DNA of 64,000 bases from Paenibacillus flagellatus (GTDB lineage: Bacteria; Bacillota; Bacilli; Paenibacillales; NBRC-103111): the NCBI RefSeq assembly GCF_003217775.1, contig NZ_QJVJ01000004.1, positions 62,001-126,000 of the forward strand. The letters are read 5' to 3'. How positions within the stretch are numbered: position 1 is the first letter of the stretch; each line of letters opens with the position of its first letter. Below, one piece after another: positions 1 to 8,039 of the stretch. The notes under the pieces are model-generated. The model saw only the letters and a program-made list of their open reading frames with translations. It did no database searches and was not told the DNA's origin. Made by a program: the position numbers and the translations under genes.

Positions 1-4
1 CCTT

Positions 5-202
5 ATGGAACCTGCTGAAAAGGTTAATCAGTTTTATTATTGGTGTCGGGTCAATGGGAAATTTTCCAAATATGTGATTACGCTGATTCCGTTCTCTGAG
101 CTTCACGGAGGTCGGTTAGACCCCAACGGTGTTCAATACTTACCGAACGGGTATACTTATAAGCAACTTGAACCCGACGATCCCGAATATTATTCGTATT
201 AA
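5..202 (+). CDS. Putative small or 5'-truncated ORF of unknown function
   Basis: An open frame of 65 codons ends in TAA just before the LysR gene. I do not recognise the product, which is rich in Tyr, Pro and Asn (for example NGYTYKQ near residue 49). No ribosome site can be seen before the ATG because the window begins 4 bases earlier, so this may be the tail of a gene starting outside. The stretch is clearly more AT-rich than its neighbours, which hints at a different origin or a non-coding leader. It could also be a chance ORF. Confidence 0.3.
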   Translation: MEPAEKVNQFYYWCRVNGKFSKYVITLIPFSELHGGRLDPNGVQYLPNGYTYKQLEPDDPEYYSY

Positions 203-215
203 GCGAGGACTTGCC

Positions 216-1145
216 ATGGAATTCAGGCAGCTGCTGTACGCCATCCAAATCGCCGCCGAAAAAAACTTTTCGCGGGCGGCCGAAAAGCTCCACATCGCCC
301 AGCCTTCGCTCAGCCAGCAGCTGTCCAAGCTGGAAAAGGAGCTGGGCGTCCTGCTGTTCCACCGCAACACGAACTCGGTCGAGCTGACGCACGCCGGAGC
401 CGTCTTCGTCGACAAGGCGCAAAAAATCGTCGACATGGTCGGCGAAATCCGCCAGGAGATGGACGACATTTCGCAATTGCGCAAAGGGAAGCTGATCATC
501 GGCAGTATGCCGATTACCGGCGCCCATATGCTCCCGCTCGTCCTCCCCGTTTTCCGGCAGCGGTACCCCGATATCGAAATCGTGCTGATCGAAGAGACGT
601 CCGCCAACTTGACGCAGCTGACGGCCGACGGCCGGACCGACCTCAGCCTGCTGTCGCTGCCGCTTCACGAGCAGTCGCTCGAATACGACGTGCTCGTGGA
701 GGAGGAAATCCGGCTGGCGGTTCCTCCCGATCATCCGTTCGCATCGATGGCGTCGGGCGACGGGACCGTCGATTTGGCCCGCTTCGAACGGGAGCCGTTC
801 GTCGTACTCAAGAAAGGCCAGGGCTTGCGCCAAACGGCGATCGACTTATGCCTTGCCGCCGGCTTCGCGCCCCGCATCGCCTTCGAGAGCAGCAACATCG
901 AGACGGTCCAGTCGCTCGTGGCGGCCGGCATGGGCGTCGCCTTCGTGCCCGCCATGGTCGAGCGGGGCAAATGGAGCGAGAACGCCCCCGTCTACTTGTC
1001 CATCGCAAGCCGGCCGACGCGGACGCTCGTCATCGCGAGAAGAAAAGGCCGGTACGTGTCGAAGGCGGCGGAGGCGTTCATATCCACGGCGAGAGAACTG
1101 ATCGGGCGGACACGGATAGAGAGAGGACCGGGATCGGATGGATGA
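216..1145 (+). CDS. LysR-family transcriptional regulator
   Basis: The 309-residue product has a typical LysR winged helix-turn-helix at its N-terminus (residues about 1-60, MEFRQLLYAIQIA then SRAAEKLHIAQPSLSQQLSK) and a periplasmic-binding-protein-like effector domain after residue 90. The longest frame starts upstream at 129, but the family N-terminus and a GCGAGGA ribosome site fix the ATG at 216. The 3' end overlaps the following metallo-hydrolase gene by 8 bases, so the two are translated together. LysR proteins usually activate a neighbouring operon in response to a small metabolite; the effector cannot be read from the sequence. The family assignment is secure, the regulon unknown. Confidence 0.93.
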   Translation: MEFRQLLYAIQIAAEKNFSRAAEKLHIAQPSLSQQLSKLEKELGVLLFHRNTNSVELTHAGAVFVDKAQKIVDMVGEIRQEMDDISQLRKGKLIIGSMPITGAHMLPLVLPVFRQRYPDIEIVLIEETSANLTQLTADGRTDLSLLSLPLHEQSLEYDVLVEEEIRLAVPPDHPFASMASGDGTVDLARFEREPFVVLKKGQGLRQTAIDLCLAAGFAPRIAFESSNIETVQSLVAAGMGVAFVPAMVERGKWSENAPVYLSIASRPTRTLVIARRKGRYVSKAAEAFISTARELIGRTRIERGPGSDG

Positions 1146-1908
1146 ATTGACGTTTTTGGGGACGGGCGATTCGATGGGAGTGCCGCGGGTATATTGCGAC
1201 TGCGCCGTTTGTACGGAAGCGCGGTCGACCGGCCGGAACCGGCGATTCCGCTCGTCGGCCATACTCGATACGACCGACGGTCCGCTGCTCATCGATTGCG
1301 GTCCAGACTGGGTCGCGCAGATGGAGGCGATCGGCAGACGTTCGCTGGAAAACGCCCTCGTCACTCACCCTCACCACGACCATATCGCCGGGCTGCCGGA
1401 ATGGCTCGACGCGTGCCGATGGACGAAAAGCAAAGGATCCGTGTACGCGCCGGCCGTCGTGTTCGATACGATCCGCCGGCAATATCCGTGGCTCGAACGG
1501 AAGCTGACGTTCGTCGCGAACGACGGCGGGATGCGGTTCGGCGGCTGGACGATCGTCCCCTGGGAAGTGTGTCACGGGAAAAACGGCACCTCATTCGCCT
1601 ACCGGTTCGAAAAAGACGGATATGCCTGGGCGTACTGTTCCGACGCGATTCGGCTGTCCGAGCAACAAAAAAAGCCGCTTCACGGCTTGAACATGCTTGT
1701 GCTTGGCACCAATTTTTACAAAGAGGACGCTCCGCTCGACACGCGGTCCGTCTACGACATGACGGAGGCGTTCGACCTGATCCGGGAAACGAAGCCGAAG
1801 CGCGCGTTGTTTACGCATATGTCGCACGGCGTCGACGTCGATGCCGGCTACCCGCTGCCCGACGGCGTCGAATTGGCGGTGCAAGGCTTGAAAGTGCGTC
1901 TCGGCTGA
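1138..1908 (+). CDS. MBL-fold metallo-hydrolase, PhnP-like
   Basis: This 256-residue protein belongs to the metallo-beta-lactamase fold. The metal motif THPHHDHIAG (HxHxDH) lies near residue 77, further His and Asp ligands lie near CHGKNGTS and YCSDAIRL, and a late His sits in FTHMSHG. The early DCAVCTEA segment (residues about 20-27) resembles the structural zinc loop of PhnP-type phosphodiesterases, which hydrolyse cyclic phosphoribosyl phosphates or related phosphodiesters. There are no phn genes nearby, so the substrate is open. It is cytoplasmic and its start overlaps the LysR stop. It converges with mgsA, leaving 12 bases between the two stop codons. Confidence 0.85.
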   Translation: MDELTFLGTGDSMGVPRVYCDCAVCTEARSTGRNRRFRSSAILDTTDGPLLIDCGPDWVAQMEAIGRRSLENALVTHPHHDHIAGLPEWLDACRWTKSKGSVYAPAVVFDTIRRQYPWLERKLTFVANDGGMRFGGWTIVPWEVCHGKNGTSFAYRFEKDGYAWAYCSDAIRLSEQQKKPLHGLNMLVLGTNFYKEDAPLDTRSVYDMTEAFDLIRETKPKRALFTHMSHGVDVDAGYPLPDGVELAVQGLKVRLG

Positions 1909-1920
1909 TCCGGCCGCTCG

Positions 1921-2352
1921 TCAGCCTTCGGTCCCGCTGCGGCGCTCGTAACGGTACCGGTGAACGACGTTCCGCCAGGCGAGATCGTGGCGCTCCAACG
2001 CTTTGACAAGCAGCTCCGCCGAGGCGATGTTCGTCGCGACCGGAATGCACTGTACGTCGCATAGGCGAAGCAGAGCCGTAACGTCCGGCTCGTGGGCGAG
2101 GGCAACGAGCGGATCGCGCAGGAAGATGACCGCGTCCATTTCGTTTTGGGCGACGAGCGCCCCGATTTGCTGATCGCCGCCGAGCGGCCCCGATTTCAGC
2201 CTCACGACGGGCAGCTTCGCTTCTTCGGCGATTTTTTGCCCCGTCGTACCGGTTGCAAACAACGTATGCGAGGCAAACACCTTTTCGTAAGCGATGACGA
2301 GGTTGACCAATTCCTCTTTCTTCACATCGTGCGCGATCAAGGCGATGTTCAT
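1921..2352 (-). CDS. mgsA: Methylglyoxal synthase (stand-alone paralogue)
   Basis: The 143-residue protein converts dihydroxyacetone phosphate to methylglyoxal and phosphate, bypassing lower glycolysis when phosphate is short. It has the family N-terminus MNIALIAHD, the ATGTTG phosphate-binding loop near residue 33, the [12 protein letters not shown] segment carrying the catalytic Asp, and HEPD with the active-site His. A second mgsA lies at 49250-49666 in the conserved dapB-bsh cluster; by eye the two are about two-thirds identical. This copy is monocistronic, has its own promoter, and has a basic, divergent C-terminus ([12 protein letters not shown]). GGGAG sits 8 bases before the ATG. Confidence 0.93.
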   Translation of the reverse strand: MNIALIAHDVKKEELVNLVIAYEKVFASHTLFATGTTGQKIAEEAKLPVVRLKSGPLGGDQQIGALVAQNEMDAVIFLRDPLVALAHEPDVTALLRLCDVQCIPVATNIASAELLVKALERHDLAWRNVVHRYRYERRSGTEG

Positions 2353-2385
2353 GCGATCGGCTCCCTTCGTTAATCGTCATTTTAT

Positions 2386-2400
2386 GTTATATTTTATAAC
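2386..2400. promoter_or_regulatory. Perfect inverted repeat downstream of the mgsA promoter
   Basis: GTTATA-TTT-TATAAC is a perfect 6-bp inverted repeat with a 3-bp spacer. It lies in the short untranslated leader between the mgsA -10 box and the start codon, where a repressor could block transcription. No regulator is identified. Confidence 0.4.
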
Positions 2401-2421
2401 AATCATTTAACCCTTGCTTGA

Positions 2422-2450
2422 ATGATACAGCCAAATCGCCAGAAAATCAA
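2422..2450 (-). promoter_or_regulatory. Predicted sigma-A promoter of the stand-alone mgsA
   Basis: Read leftward, TTGATT (2450-2445) and TATCAT (2427-2422) are separated by exactly 17 bases. This gives a start site near 2415 and a leader of about 60 bases. Confidence 0.6.
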
Positions 2451-2494
2451 TACTGTATGTCATGTTTTCTAACACATAAATGATTTATTTTTTA

Positions 2495-2508
2495 TGAATT
2501 CGCTTACA
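2495..2508. promoter_or_regulatory. Predicted CcpA site (cre) upstream of mgsA
   Basis: TGAATTCGCTTACA matches the cre consensus TGWAANCGNTNWCA at 13 of 14 positions. It is centred roughly 85 bases upstream of the predicted mgsA start site and 3' of the terminator of the aminotransferase operon. The upstream position would suit activation more than repression. Confidence 0.5.
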
Positions 2509-2524
2509 CGTTAACATATCTGAC

Positions 2525-2560
2525 ACAAAATAAGGCCATCCCTCGTGGGACAGCCCTATT
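2525..2560 (-). terminator. Rho-independent terminator of the aminotransferase-amidohydrolase operon
   Basis: Read leftward, a 14-bp stem with G-U pairs (2560-2547 with 2542-2529) closes a CGA-containing tetraloop and is followed by TTATTTTG. It lies about 35 bases after the operon's last stop codon. Confidence 0.7.
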
Positions 2561-2594
2561 TGTATGCCGGTATAACGGAATAGAAGAAGTACGT

Positions 2595-3359
2595 TCAGTT
2601 CGTGCGATCCAGAAGCTTCGCGTTGTCGGCAAAGATTGCCCGTTTCGTCTCGTCTGGCAAGTCGACCATGTCGACGATCGCGTGCGTGCTTTTCAAGCAG
2701 TACAGCGGATGCTGCGAGCCGTAAACGATTTTGCCGGCGGGGACGTGCCGCAGCAGCTCCTCAAGCACGAACACTTTGTCCTTTAAACCCGACGTGTCGA
2801 AAAAGAGCCGGGGCAATTCGTTCGCTTCCGCTTCGAGCGCGACGATTTCCGCGAAACGGATATTGAGTACGACGATATCCAGGTTCGGACGGCTCCGGAC
2901 GAACCGCCGCAGCGATTCGACGTCGAGCGGCTTCGGCTTGATCAAATAATCGAGCCGCTCGTCCTCCATCCGTTTCGTCACGAACAGCGGAAGCCCGAAC
3001 TCCTGCAGCGCGTCGCACAGCTCCGATACCGGCTCGTCGTTCAAATCGTAATCGTGGTAGGTCGGATAAACGCGCACGCCGCGAATATCGAACCGCTTCA
3101 AGCCGTCCTCGATATCGCGCCGCCATCCCGGCAGCGTCGGGTTGACCGTCAGCACGTGCTTGTATTCCGTTCCTCCGATCAAAGCGTGGAGCTCCTCGTC
3201 GCCTTCGAACGGGTCGTTGTAAAAAATACTGTTCAACGAGGCGACGTACCCGCCCGAAATGCCGTTGGTCCGATGCACGTGCCGGAGATCGTCAAGCGTG
3301 TTTTTGCGTATTTTCCGAAATGGCCAATGGCCGAGCAGGGCGTTCACGTCCGTACTCAT
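2595..3359 (-). CDS. Amidohydrolase-fold protein lacking the metal site (probable pseudoenzyme)
   Basis: The 254-residue protein is homologous in length and layout to amidohydrolase family 2 (ACMSD-like TIM barrels) but lacks the catalytic residues. The N-terminal HxH motif is replaced by DVNALLGHWPF (residues 4-14), and the C-terminal FGSD motif reads YGSQ with Gln at 216. The mid-barrel His of PILIH is also missing (PLFVTKR near 124). It may be a structural partner or regulator of the intact neighbour. The start was moved to the ATG at 3359, which has GGAGGGGG 8 bases upstream. Third gene of a leftward operon, 36 bases after the intact amidohydrolase. Substrate unknown. Confidence 0.75.
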   Translation of the reverse strand: MSTDVNALLGHWPFRKIRKNTLDDLRHVHRTNGISGGYVASLNSIFYNDPFEGDEELHALIGGTEYKHVLTVNPTLPGWRRDIEDGLKRFDIRGVRVYPTYHDYDLNDEPVSELCDALQEFGLPLFVTKRMEDERLDYLIKPKPLDVESLRRFVRSRPNLDIVVLNIRFAEIVALEAEANELPRLFFDTSGLKDKVFVLEELLRHVPAGKIVYGSQHPLYCLKSTHAIVDMVDLPDETKRAIFADNAKLLDRTN

Positions 3360-3395
3360 CCCGTTCCCCCTCCTATGCGCATGCAAAACGCCGGT

Positions 3396-4145
3396 TCAGC
3401 CGATTTTCAAGCTGCGGTCGAACAGTTCCAGCGCGTTTTTGTAATAGATCCGTTCCTTCTGCTCGGCGGTCAAATCCGCTTCCTCCACCTGACCGTAATT
3501 GACCAGGTACGTAATCGGCATGTCGGAGCCGAATACGATCCGGTCGACGCCCACCCGCTCGACCGCATAGTCGACGTCGTCGCGGCGGAACGGCGAGCCG
3601 GAAAAATCGTGCCAGACGTTGCGGCAATCCCGCACCGCCCGGATTCCGTGGTAGCAGTTGCCTCCGAAATGGGCCATCAATATTTTCGCGTTCGGGTACA
3701 GCCGCGCCAGATTGGCGACGTGCACGCCCGTCGTCTCGAATTCGAGCTGATCGACCGCCTTGTGAAACGCATGGATCAGAATCGGGATGTTGTAGTCGAT
3801 GCACGCTTCCACGACGGGAAAAACCCGCGGATCGTCGCAAAACGTGGCGACCCACAGCTTCATGCCGCTCATCCCGTACTCCTCCACGCCCTTCTTCAAT
3901 ACGTCGAGCGCGTTGGAATGGGCCGGATTGACGTAGCAGTACCCTTCCACCATACCCGGCTGCTCCTTCATGAAGCGCGCGACGTCGGCATTCAGCTCCG
4001 CGACTTCCGCCTCGTCCGGATAGTGCGACTTCAAGCCGGACACGTGCAGCTTCGATATGCCGAACAGGTCGCACGCCCGCAGCAGTTCCCTTGTGCTTTC
4101 CCCATATTGCCCGCCCCAAATGTGCGTATGCGCGTCAATAATCAT
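3396..4145 (-). CDS. Amidohydrolase family 2 protein (metal-dependent hydrolase)
   Basis: The 249-residue TIM-barrel hydrolase keeps the metal and catalytic set of amidohydrolase family 2: DAHTHIW with His6 and His8, His125 in PILIHAF, His159 in MAHFGG, and Asp208 in FGSD. The family covers decarboxylases and hydrolases of small carboxylated or lactone substrates. It lies between a class III aminotransferase and a stripped paralogue in one leftward operon, which suggests a catabolic or modifying route starting from an amino compound. There is no signal peptide, so it is cytoplasmic. The exact reaction cannot be read from the sequence. Confidence 0.85.
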   Translation of the reverse strand: MIIDAHTHIWGGQYGESTRELLRACDLFGISKLHVSGLKSHYPDEAEVAELNADVARFMKEQPGMVEGYCYVNPAHSNALDVLKKGVEEYGMSGMKLWVATFCDDPRVFPVVEACIDYNIPILIHAFHKAVDQLEFETTGVHVANLARLYPNAKILMAHFGGNCYHGIRAVRDCRNVWHDFSGSPFRRDDVDYAVERVGVDRIVFGSDMPITYLVNYGQVEEADLTAEQKERIYYKNALELFDRSLKIG

Positions 4146-4193
4146 CGTCGTCCCCGCTTTCCTTTCCGCCTCGGCGGCCTCCTGGCCGACCGG

Positions 4194-5417
4194 TCATACG
4201 GCCGTTTCCCGGCAAGCTTGCTCGAGCCGCTCGAGCGCTTCCGCGATATCGGCGTCTTTGTGACTGTAATTGACATAGGAGATATTGTACAGCGACACGC
4301 CGTTCCGATACGCCGCCCGGAAAAAGCGGTCCCTGACGGCCGGATCGGCCCCCTCCTGCAACGTGAATGCGGGACAAGGGGCATAGCCCTTCAAACGAAT
4401 GGGAAGGCCCGCGGCCGACAATCGTTCGTTCAAGCCGCCCCACAGCTTCTCTCCTTGCCGCCATAGATGCCCGACGACGTCTTGTTCCCGGTAAATCCGA
4501 ATTGTCGCTCTGGACGCCGCAAGCGAAAGCGTTTCGCCCCCGAATGTGCTGGAAATGACCGCTCCGCCGCGATCGCATGCGGCCATCACTTCCTTCGAGC
4601 CCATATAGGCGGACAGCGGCATGCCGTTGGCGATTCCTTTGCTGAAGACGGCCATATCGGGCACGACGCCGAAATAGTGCTGGACGCCGCCTATCGCGAT
4701 CCGGAAGCCGGTCACGATTTCGTCGTATACGAGGAGCGCGCCGTGCTTGCGCGTCAATTCGCGGAGAGCCGGGTAGAACGACGCTCCCTTCTCCATCTCG
4801 GCGTAATCGGCCGCGACGACGACGGCGGCGATCTCGGAGCCGCAATCGTCGAACCATCGCTCCACCGAGCCGATATCGTTCCAGCCCACGGCGTGGTGCA
4901 GCCCGCTGACGGCGGCGGGAACGCCCTTCGGACTTCCCGTCGCCCGCTGCCCCGGCAGCGACGGACCGCCTCCGGCCAGCGCATTGAGCCAGCCGTTGTA
5001 CCCGACCTGCACGATGCGGTCGCGTCCCGTGTACGTGCGGGCGATCCGGATCGCCGCGGCGAGCGCTTCCCCGCCCGTCTTCAAAAACCGCACCCGTTCG
5101 GCGCACGGAACGAGCTCGCCCAACAGCTCCGCCACTTCGGCTTCGAGCGGATGCGGTTGGCCGAACACGATTCCGTTGTCCAGCTGGCGCCGGATCGCCT
5201 CGTCCACTTCCGGGAACCGGTAGCCGAGCGTAATCGGGCCGAGCCCGTTGCGAAAATCGATATATTCGTTGCCGTCCGCATCCCATACGCGGCAGCCGTC
5301 GCCCCTTACGATAACGGCCGGCTCTTCCGGCAGCAGCGACGGCGCCTTCGAGCATGTGCTCGATCCCCACGGAATCGCCTGCTCGAGACGTTCGTGCCAT
5401 TGGCCCGATATTGTCAT
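4194..5417 (-). CDS. Class III PLP-dependent aminotransferase (glutamate-1-semialdehyde aminomutase-like)
   Basis: The 407-residue protein has class III aminotransferase features: an N-terminal DADGNEYIDF segment near residue 48, a TGGEALAAAIRIAR cofactor-phosphate region, DEIVTGFR with the Asp that pairs with the pyridine nitrogen, and FSKGIANGMPLSA with the PLP lysine. It resembles HemL but the pairing with amidohydrolases and the changed active-site loop argue against a role in heme synthesis. More likely it transaminates or isomerises an unusual amino acid or amino sugar. The start was moved to the ATG at 5417, preceded by GGGGGAGAA. First gene of the three-gene leftward operon. Confidence 0.85.
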   Translation of the reverse strand: MTISGQWHERLEQAIPWGSSTCSKAPSLLPEEPAVIVRGDGCRVWDADGNEYIDFRNGLGPITLGYRFPEVDEAIRRQLDNGIVFGQPHPLEAEVAELLGELVPCAERVRFLKTGGEALAAAIRIARTYTGRDRIVQVGYNGWLNALAGGGPSLPGQRATGSPKGVPAAVSGLHHAVGWNDIGSVERWFDDCGSEIAAVVVAADYAEMEKGASFYPALRELTRKHGALLVYDEIVTGFRIAIGGVQHYFGVVPDMAVFSKGIANGMPLSAYMGSKEVMAACDRGGAVISSTFGGETLSLAASRATIRIYREQDVVGHLWRQGEKLWGGLNERLSAAGLPIRLKGYAPCPAFTLQEGADPAVRDRFFRAAYRNGVSLYNISYVNYSHKDADIAEALERLEQACRETAV

Positions 5418-5576
5418 GGAAAGTTCTCCCCCATTCCGAATATACATGTCCCCGACCTGTCTATATCAAACCATATCCGGTTCCGGTTCGCAAGTACCGG
5501 ATACGGCGGGTACGCAACCGGATACGCGGCTTTTCGACGCATTACCGCAGTCTAACGGGAGCTATCGCCGATTACG

Positions 5577-5611
5577 CCAAAAAAAAGAACGCCCGCTTAT
5601 AGCGGACGCTC
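5577..5611 (-). terminator. Terminator overlapping the mtnU stop codon
   Basis: Read leftward, the stem GAGCGTCCGC / GCGGGCGTTC (two G-U pairs) encloses TATAA and is followed by eight Ts. The loop contains the TAA stop of mtnU, so the last codons of the gene form the 5' arm. Confidence 0.8.
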
Positions 5612-6415
5612 TTCCGAGCCGTACAGCTCCGGGCGCCGGTCCGCGAAAACCGGAATCGTCGACCGGACTTTATCCACGACGGCCAAGTCGATGGTCGCGG
5701 TCAAGATCCGCTCCGACTCGTCGCCCTCCGCGACGATTTCCCCCCACGGATCGATGACCATCGAATGGCCGAAAAACGACGTCGTACCGCTCGTCCCGAC
5801 CCGGTTGCACGCGACGACGAACATTTGGTTCTCGATCGCTCTCGCCGTCAGCAGCGTCCGCCAATGATGCAGCCGCGGATGCGGCCATTCGGCGGGCACG
5901 ATCAGCAGCTTCGCGCCTCCGAGCGCCAGACGGCGCGTCAGCTCCGGGAACCGGATGTCGTAGCAAATCATCATGCCCGCCGGCACGCCGCCGATATCGA
6001 GCCGTCCGACCCGCTCGCCCGCCGTCAAATATTTTTCCTCGTCCATCAGCCGGAACAGGTGGATCTTCGAGTAGTCCCCGATTTCGTTCCCTTCCCGGTC
6101 GAAGGCGAAAATCGTATTACGCACCGCCTCCCCGGACAGCTCCGCGACGGAGCCCGCGACGACGTTCACGCCGTGCTTCCGGCAAAAGCCGGATACGAAC
6201 GCCTTCGTCCGCTCCCCGTCCCGGTCGGCGATGTCGCGGATGCGGTCCAGCGCGTAGCCGGTGTTCCACATTTCCGGAAAAACGATCAAATCCGGCTTGC
6301 GCTCGGCGGCCGCCGCCTTCTCCAGCAGCTCGGCCAGCTTGGCGAAATTGCGCTCGGGCTCCCCGATCGCGATATCCATTTGCAATAACGCTATATTCAT
6401 CGTGCTGTCGGTCAT
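5597..6415 (-). CDS. mtnU: Carbon-nitrogen hydrolase (omega-amidase type), methionine salvage
   Basis: The 272-residue nitrilase-superfamily protein has the Glu-Lys-Cys triad in FPEMWNTGY (near 47), YSKIHLFR (near 116) and MICYDIRFPE (near 150). Its head-to-head position with mtnE matches B. subtilis MtnU. By analogy with Nit2-like omega-amidases it would hydrolyse the alpha-ketoglutaramate made when MtnE uses glutamine as amino donor, pulling the transamination forward. The ATG at 6415 was preferred because a TTG four codons earlier abuts the GGAGG ribosome site. Only about 165 bases separate it from mtnE, too few for an S-box riboswitch. Confidence 0.83.
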   Translation of the reverse strand: MTDSTMNIALLQMDIAIGEPERNFAKLAELLEKAAAAERKPDLIVFPEMWNTGYALDRIRDIADRDGERTKAFVSGFCRKHGVNVVAGSVAELSGEAVRNTIFAFDREGNEIGDYSKIHLFRLMDEEKYLTAGERVGRLDIGGVPAGMMICYDIRFPELTRRLALGGAKLLIVPAEWPHPRLHHWRTLLTARAIENQMFVVACNRVGTSGTTSFFGHSMVIDPWGEIVAEGDESERILTATIDLAVVDKVRSTIPVFADRRPELYGSEERPL

Positions 6416-6511
6416 CGTTCGTTCCAACCTCCGTTCGTCTGTTCCTCTTCCATATTAGACGAACGGACGGCGCTCGGCAACCGGCCGCCAAACGACGCTT
6501 TCGAAAAAGGA

Positions 6512-6541
6512 TTGGAAAAACGGTCGATCGGCGGGTATAAT
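6512..6541 (+). promoter_or_regulatory. Predicted sigma-A promoter of mtnE
   Basis: TTGGAA (6512-6517) and TATAAT (6536-6541) are 18 bases apart, about 40 bases before the mtnE ATG. There is no terminator or SAM-I aptamer between promoter and gene. Confidence 0.65.
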
Positions 6542-6580
6542 CAAACTATTCGTCAAGTCTACCATTCGGAGTGAAATACG

Positions 6581-7783
6581 ATGCATTTGCCAACCCATAC
6601 GACTTCCGCCTTCCCGATCGAAGCGGCCGACCGGCTGAAACGGCTGCCGACGCAGTTTTTCGCCACGCTCGTCGGCAAAGCGAACGCGCGCATCGCCCAA
6701 GGGCACGATGTGATCAACCTCGGACAAGGCAATCCCGACCAGCCGACTCCCGCCCATATCGTGGCGGCGCTGCAGGAGGCGGCCCCGAACCCGCTCTATC
6801 ACAAATACCCGCCGTTCAGCGGCTTCGGCTTCTTGAAGGAAGCGATCGCGAAGCGGTATTTCGACGACTACGGCGTCAAGCTCGATCCGGAAAAGGAGGT
6901 TGCCATTCTGTTCGGCGGCAAAACGGGCCTCGTCGAAGTGAGCCAATGCCTGCTGAACGCGGGCGACGTCTGCCTCGTCCCCGACCCGGGCTATCCCGAT
7001 TATTGGTCCGGCGTCGAGCTGGCCGGCGCCGACATGGTGTTCATGCCTCTGCTGGAGGGCAACGCCTTTCTTCCCGATTATTCCGCCTTGTCGCCCGGCG
7101 ACGTGAAGCGGGCGAAGCTGATGTTCATCAATTATCCGAACAATCCGACCGCGGCGACCGCCCCCGCATCGTTCTACGACGATACGATCCGCTTCGCCGC
7201 GGACAACGGCATCGTCGTGGCGAGCGACTTCGCTTACGGCGCGATCGGCTTCGACGGCAAACGGCCGGTCAGCTTCCTCGAACGGCCGGGGGCCAAAGAA
7301 GTCGGCGTCGAGTTTTACACGATGTCGAAAACGTACAACATGGCCGGCTGGCGCGTCGGATTCGCGCTCGGCAACGCCGACGTCGTCCGGTTGATCAATT
7401 TGATCCAGGACCACTATTACGTCAGTCTGTTCGGCGGCATCCAAGCGGCGGCGGCCGCCGCGCTGACCGGCCCTCAAGATTGCGTGCGCGAGCTGACCTC
7501 CATGTACGAAAGCCGCCGCGACGCGCTGTTCGGCGCACTGTCCCGCATCGGCTGGGAAGCGACGCCGTCGGCCGGCTCGTTCTTCGCCTGGCTGCCGGTG
7601 CCGAAGCGATATACGTCTGCCGAATTCGCCGACCTGCTGCTGAACGAGGCGAACGTCGTCGTCGCGCCCGGCATCGGCTTCGGCACAAGCGGCGAAGGCT
7701 ACGTGCGGCTCGGGCTGCTCTCGTCGGAGCAGCGGCTGACGGAAGCCGTCGAGCGGATCGGCAAGCTGAACTTGTTCGGGTGA
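6581..7783 (+). CDS. mtnE: Methionine-salvage aminotransferase (glutamine:4-methylthio-2-oxobutanoate)
   Basis: The 400-residue class I/II PLP enzyme closely follows B. subtilis MtnE from memory. Shared segments include VINLGQGNPDQPTP, LFGGKTGLVE, NYPNNPT, YTMSKTYNMAGWRVGFA with the PLP lysine, and the end GEGYVRLGLL. It performs the last step of methionine salvage, transaminating 4-methylthio-2-oxobutanoate to methionine, preferably with glutamine. It pairs divergently with mtnU, whose omega-amidase activity would clear the by-product. The start is at the ATG with GGAGTG upstream. It is followed by its own strong terminator, so it is monocistronic. The other salvage genes here are mtnWXB and mtaD. 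Confidence 0.92.
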   Translation: MHLPTHTTSAFPIEAADRLKRLPTQFFATLVGKANARIAQGHDVINLGQGNPDQPTPAHIVAALQEAAPNPLYHKYPPFSGFGFLKEAIAKRYFDDYGVKLDPEKEVAILFGGKTGLVEVSQCLLNAGDVCLVPDPGYPDYWSGVELAGADMVFMPLLEGNAFLPDYSALSPGDVKRAKLMFINYPNNPTAATAPASFYDDTIRFAADNGIVVASDFAYGAIGFDGKRPVSFLERPGAKEVGVEFYTMSKTYNMAGWRVGFALGNADVVRLINLIQDHYYVSLFGGIQAAAAAALTGPQDCVRELTSMYESRRDALFGALSRIGWEATPSAGSFFAWLPVPKRYTSAEFADLLLNEANVVVAPGIGFGTSGEGYVRLGLLSSEQRLTEAVERIGKLNLFG

Positions 7784-7828
7784 ACGAGCCGACTCGAACA
7801 ATTCCGCTTGCGCATACAAACAGAATGG

Positions 7829-7857
7829 CAGCCCGGCGTCCCGCCGGGCTGTTTTTT
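7829..7857 (+). terminator. Rho-independent terminator of mtnE
   Basis: A perfect 10-bp GC-rich stem CAGCCCGGCG / CGCCGGGCTG with a 3-base loop is followed by TTTTTT. Confidence 0.92.
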
Positions 7858-7950
7858 CGTCTCTCCCTCCGTCTCTACCCCCGATAAACCCGCGCCAATC
7901 CGGCCTGCTGTAAAGAAGTGCAGATGCGGAACAAAACTGCCGATGGACGA

Positions 7951-7964
7951 TGAAAGCGTTTTAT
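7951..7964. promoter_or_regulatory. Predicted CcpA site (cre) of the sugar ABC transporter operon
   Basis: TGAAAGCGTTTTAT fits the cre consensus at 12 of 14 positions and resembles well-known catabolite sites. It lies in the AT-rich promoter region about 80 bases before the first permease gene, a position that fits glucose repression of a carbohydrate uptake operon. Confidence 0.6.
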
Positions 7965-7979
7965 ATTACCTTATACGGC

Positions 7980-7993
7980 GATGGGGCCCCATC
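7980..7993. promoter_or_regulatory. 14-bp perfect palindrome before the transporter operon
   Basis: GATGGGGCCCCATC is a perfect palindrome just downstream of the AT-rich promoter candidate and upstream of the permease ribosome site. It could be an operator or a leader hairpin. The cognate factor is unknown; the AraC protein at the operon's end is one candidate. Confidence 0.4.
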
Positions 7994-8039
7994 CGCAACG
8001 CACTCGCATTTCCATTTACGGAAGGAAGGTGAATCGAAT

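Noticed and set aside
6416-6580. A SAM riboswitch between mtnU and mtnE.
   Set aside because: The gap is only about 165 bases with a promoter in it; there is no aptamer-like helix set and no second terminator.
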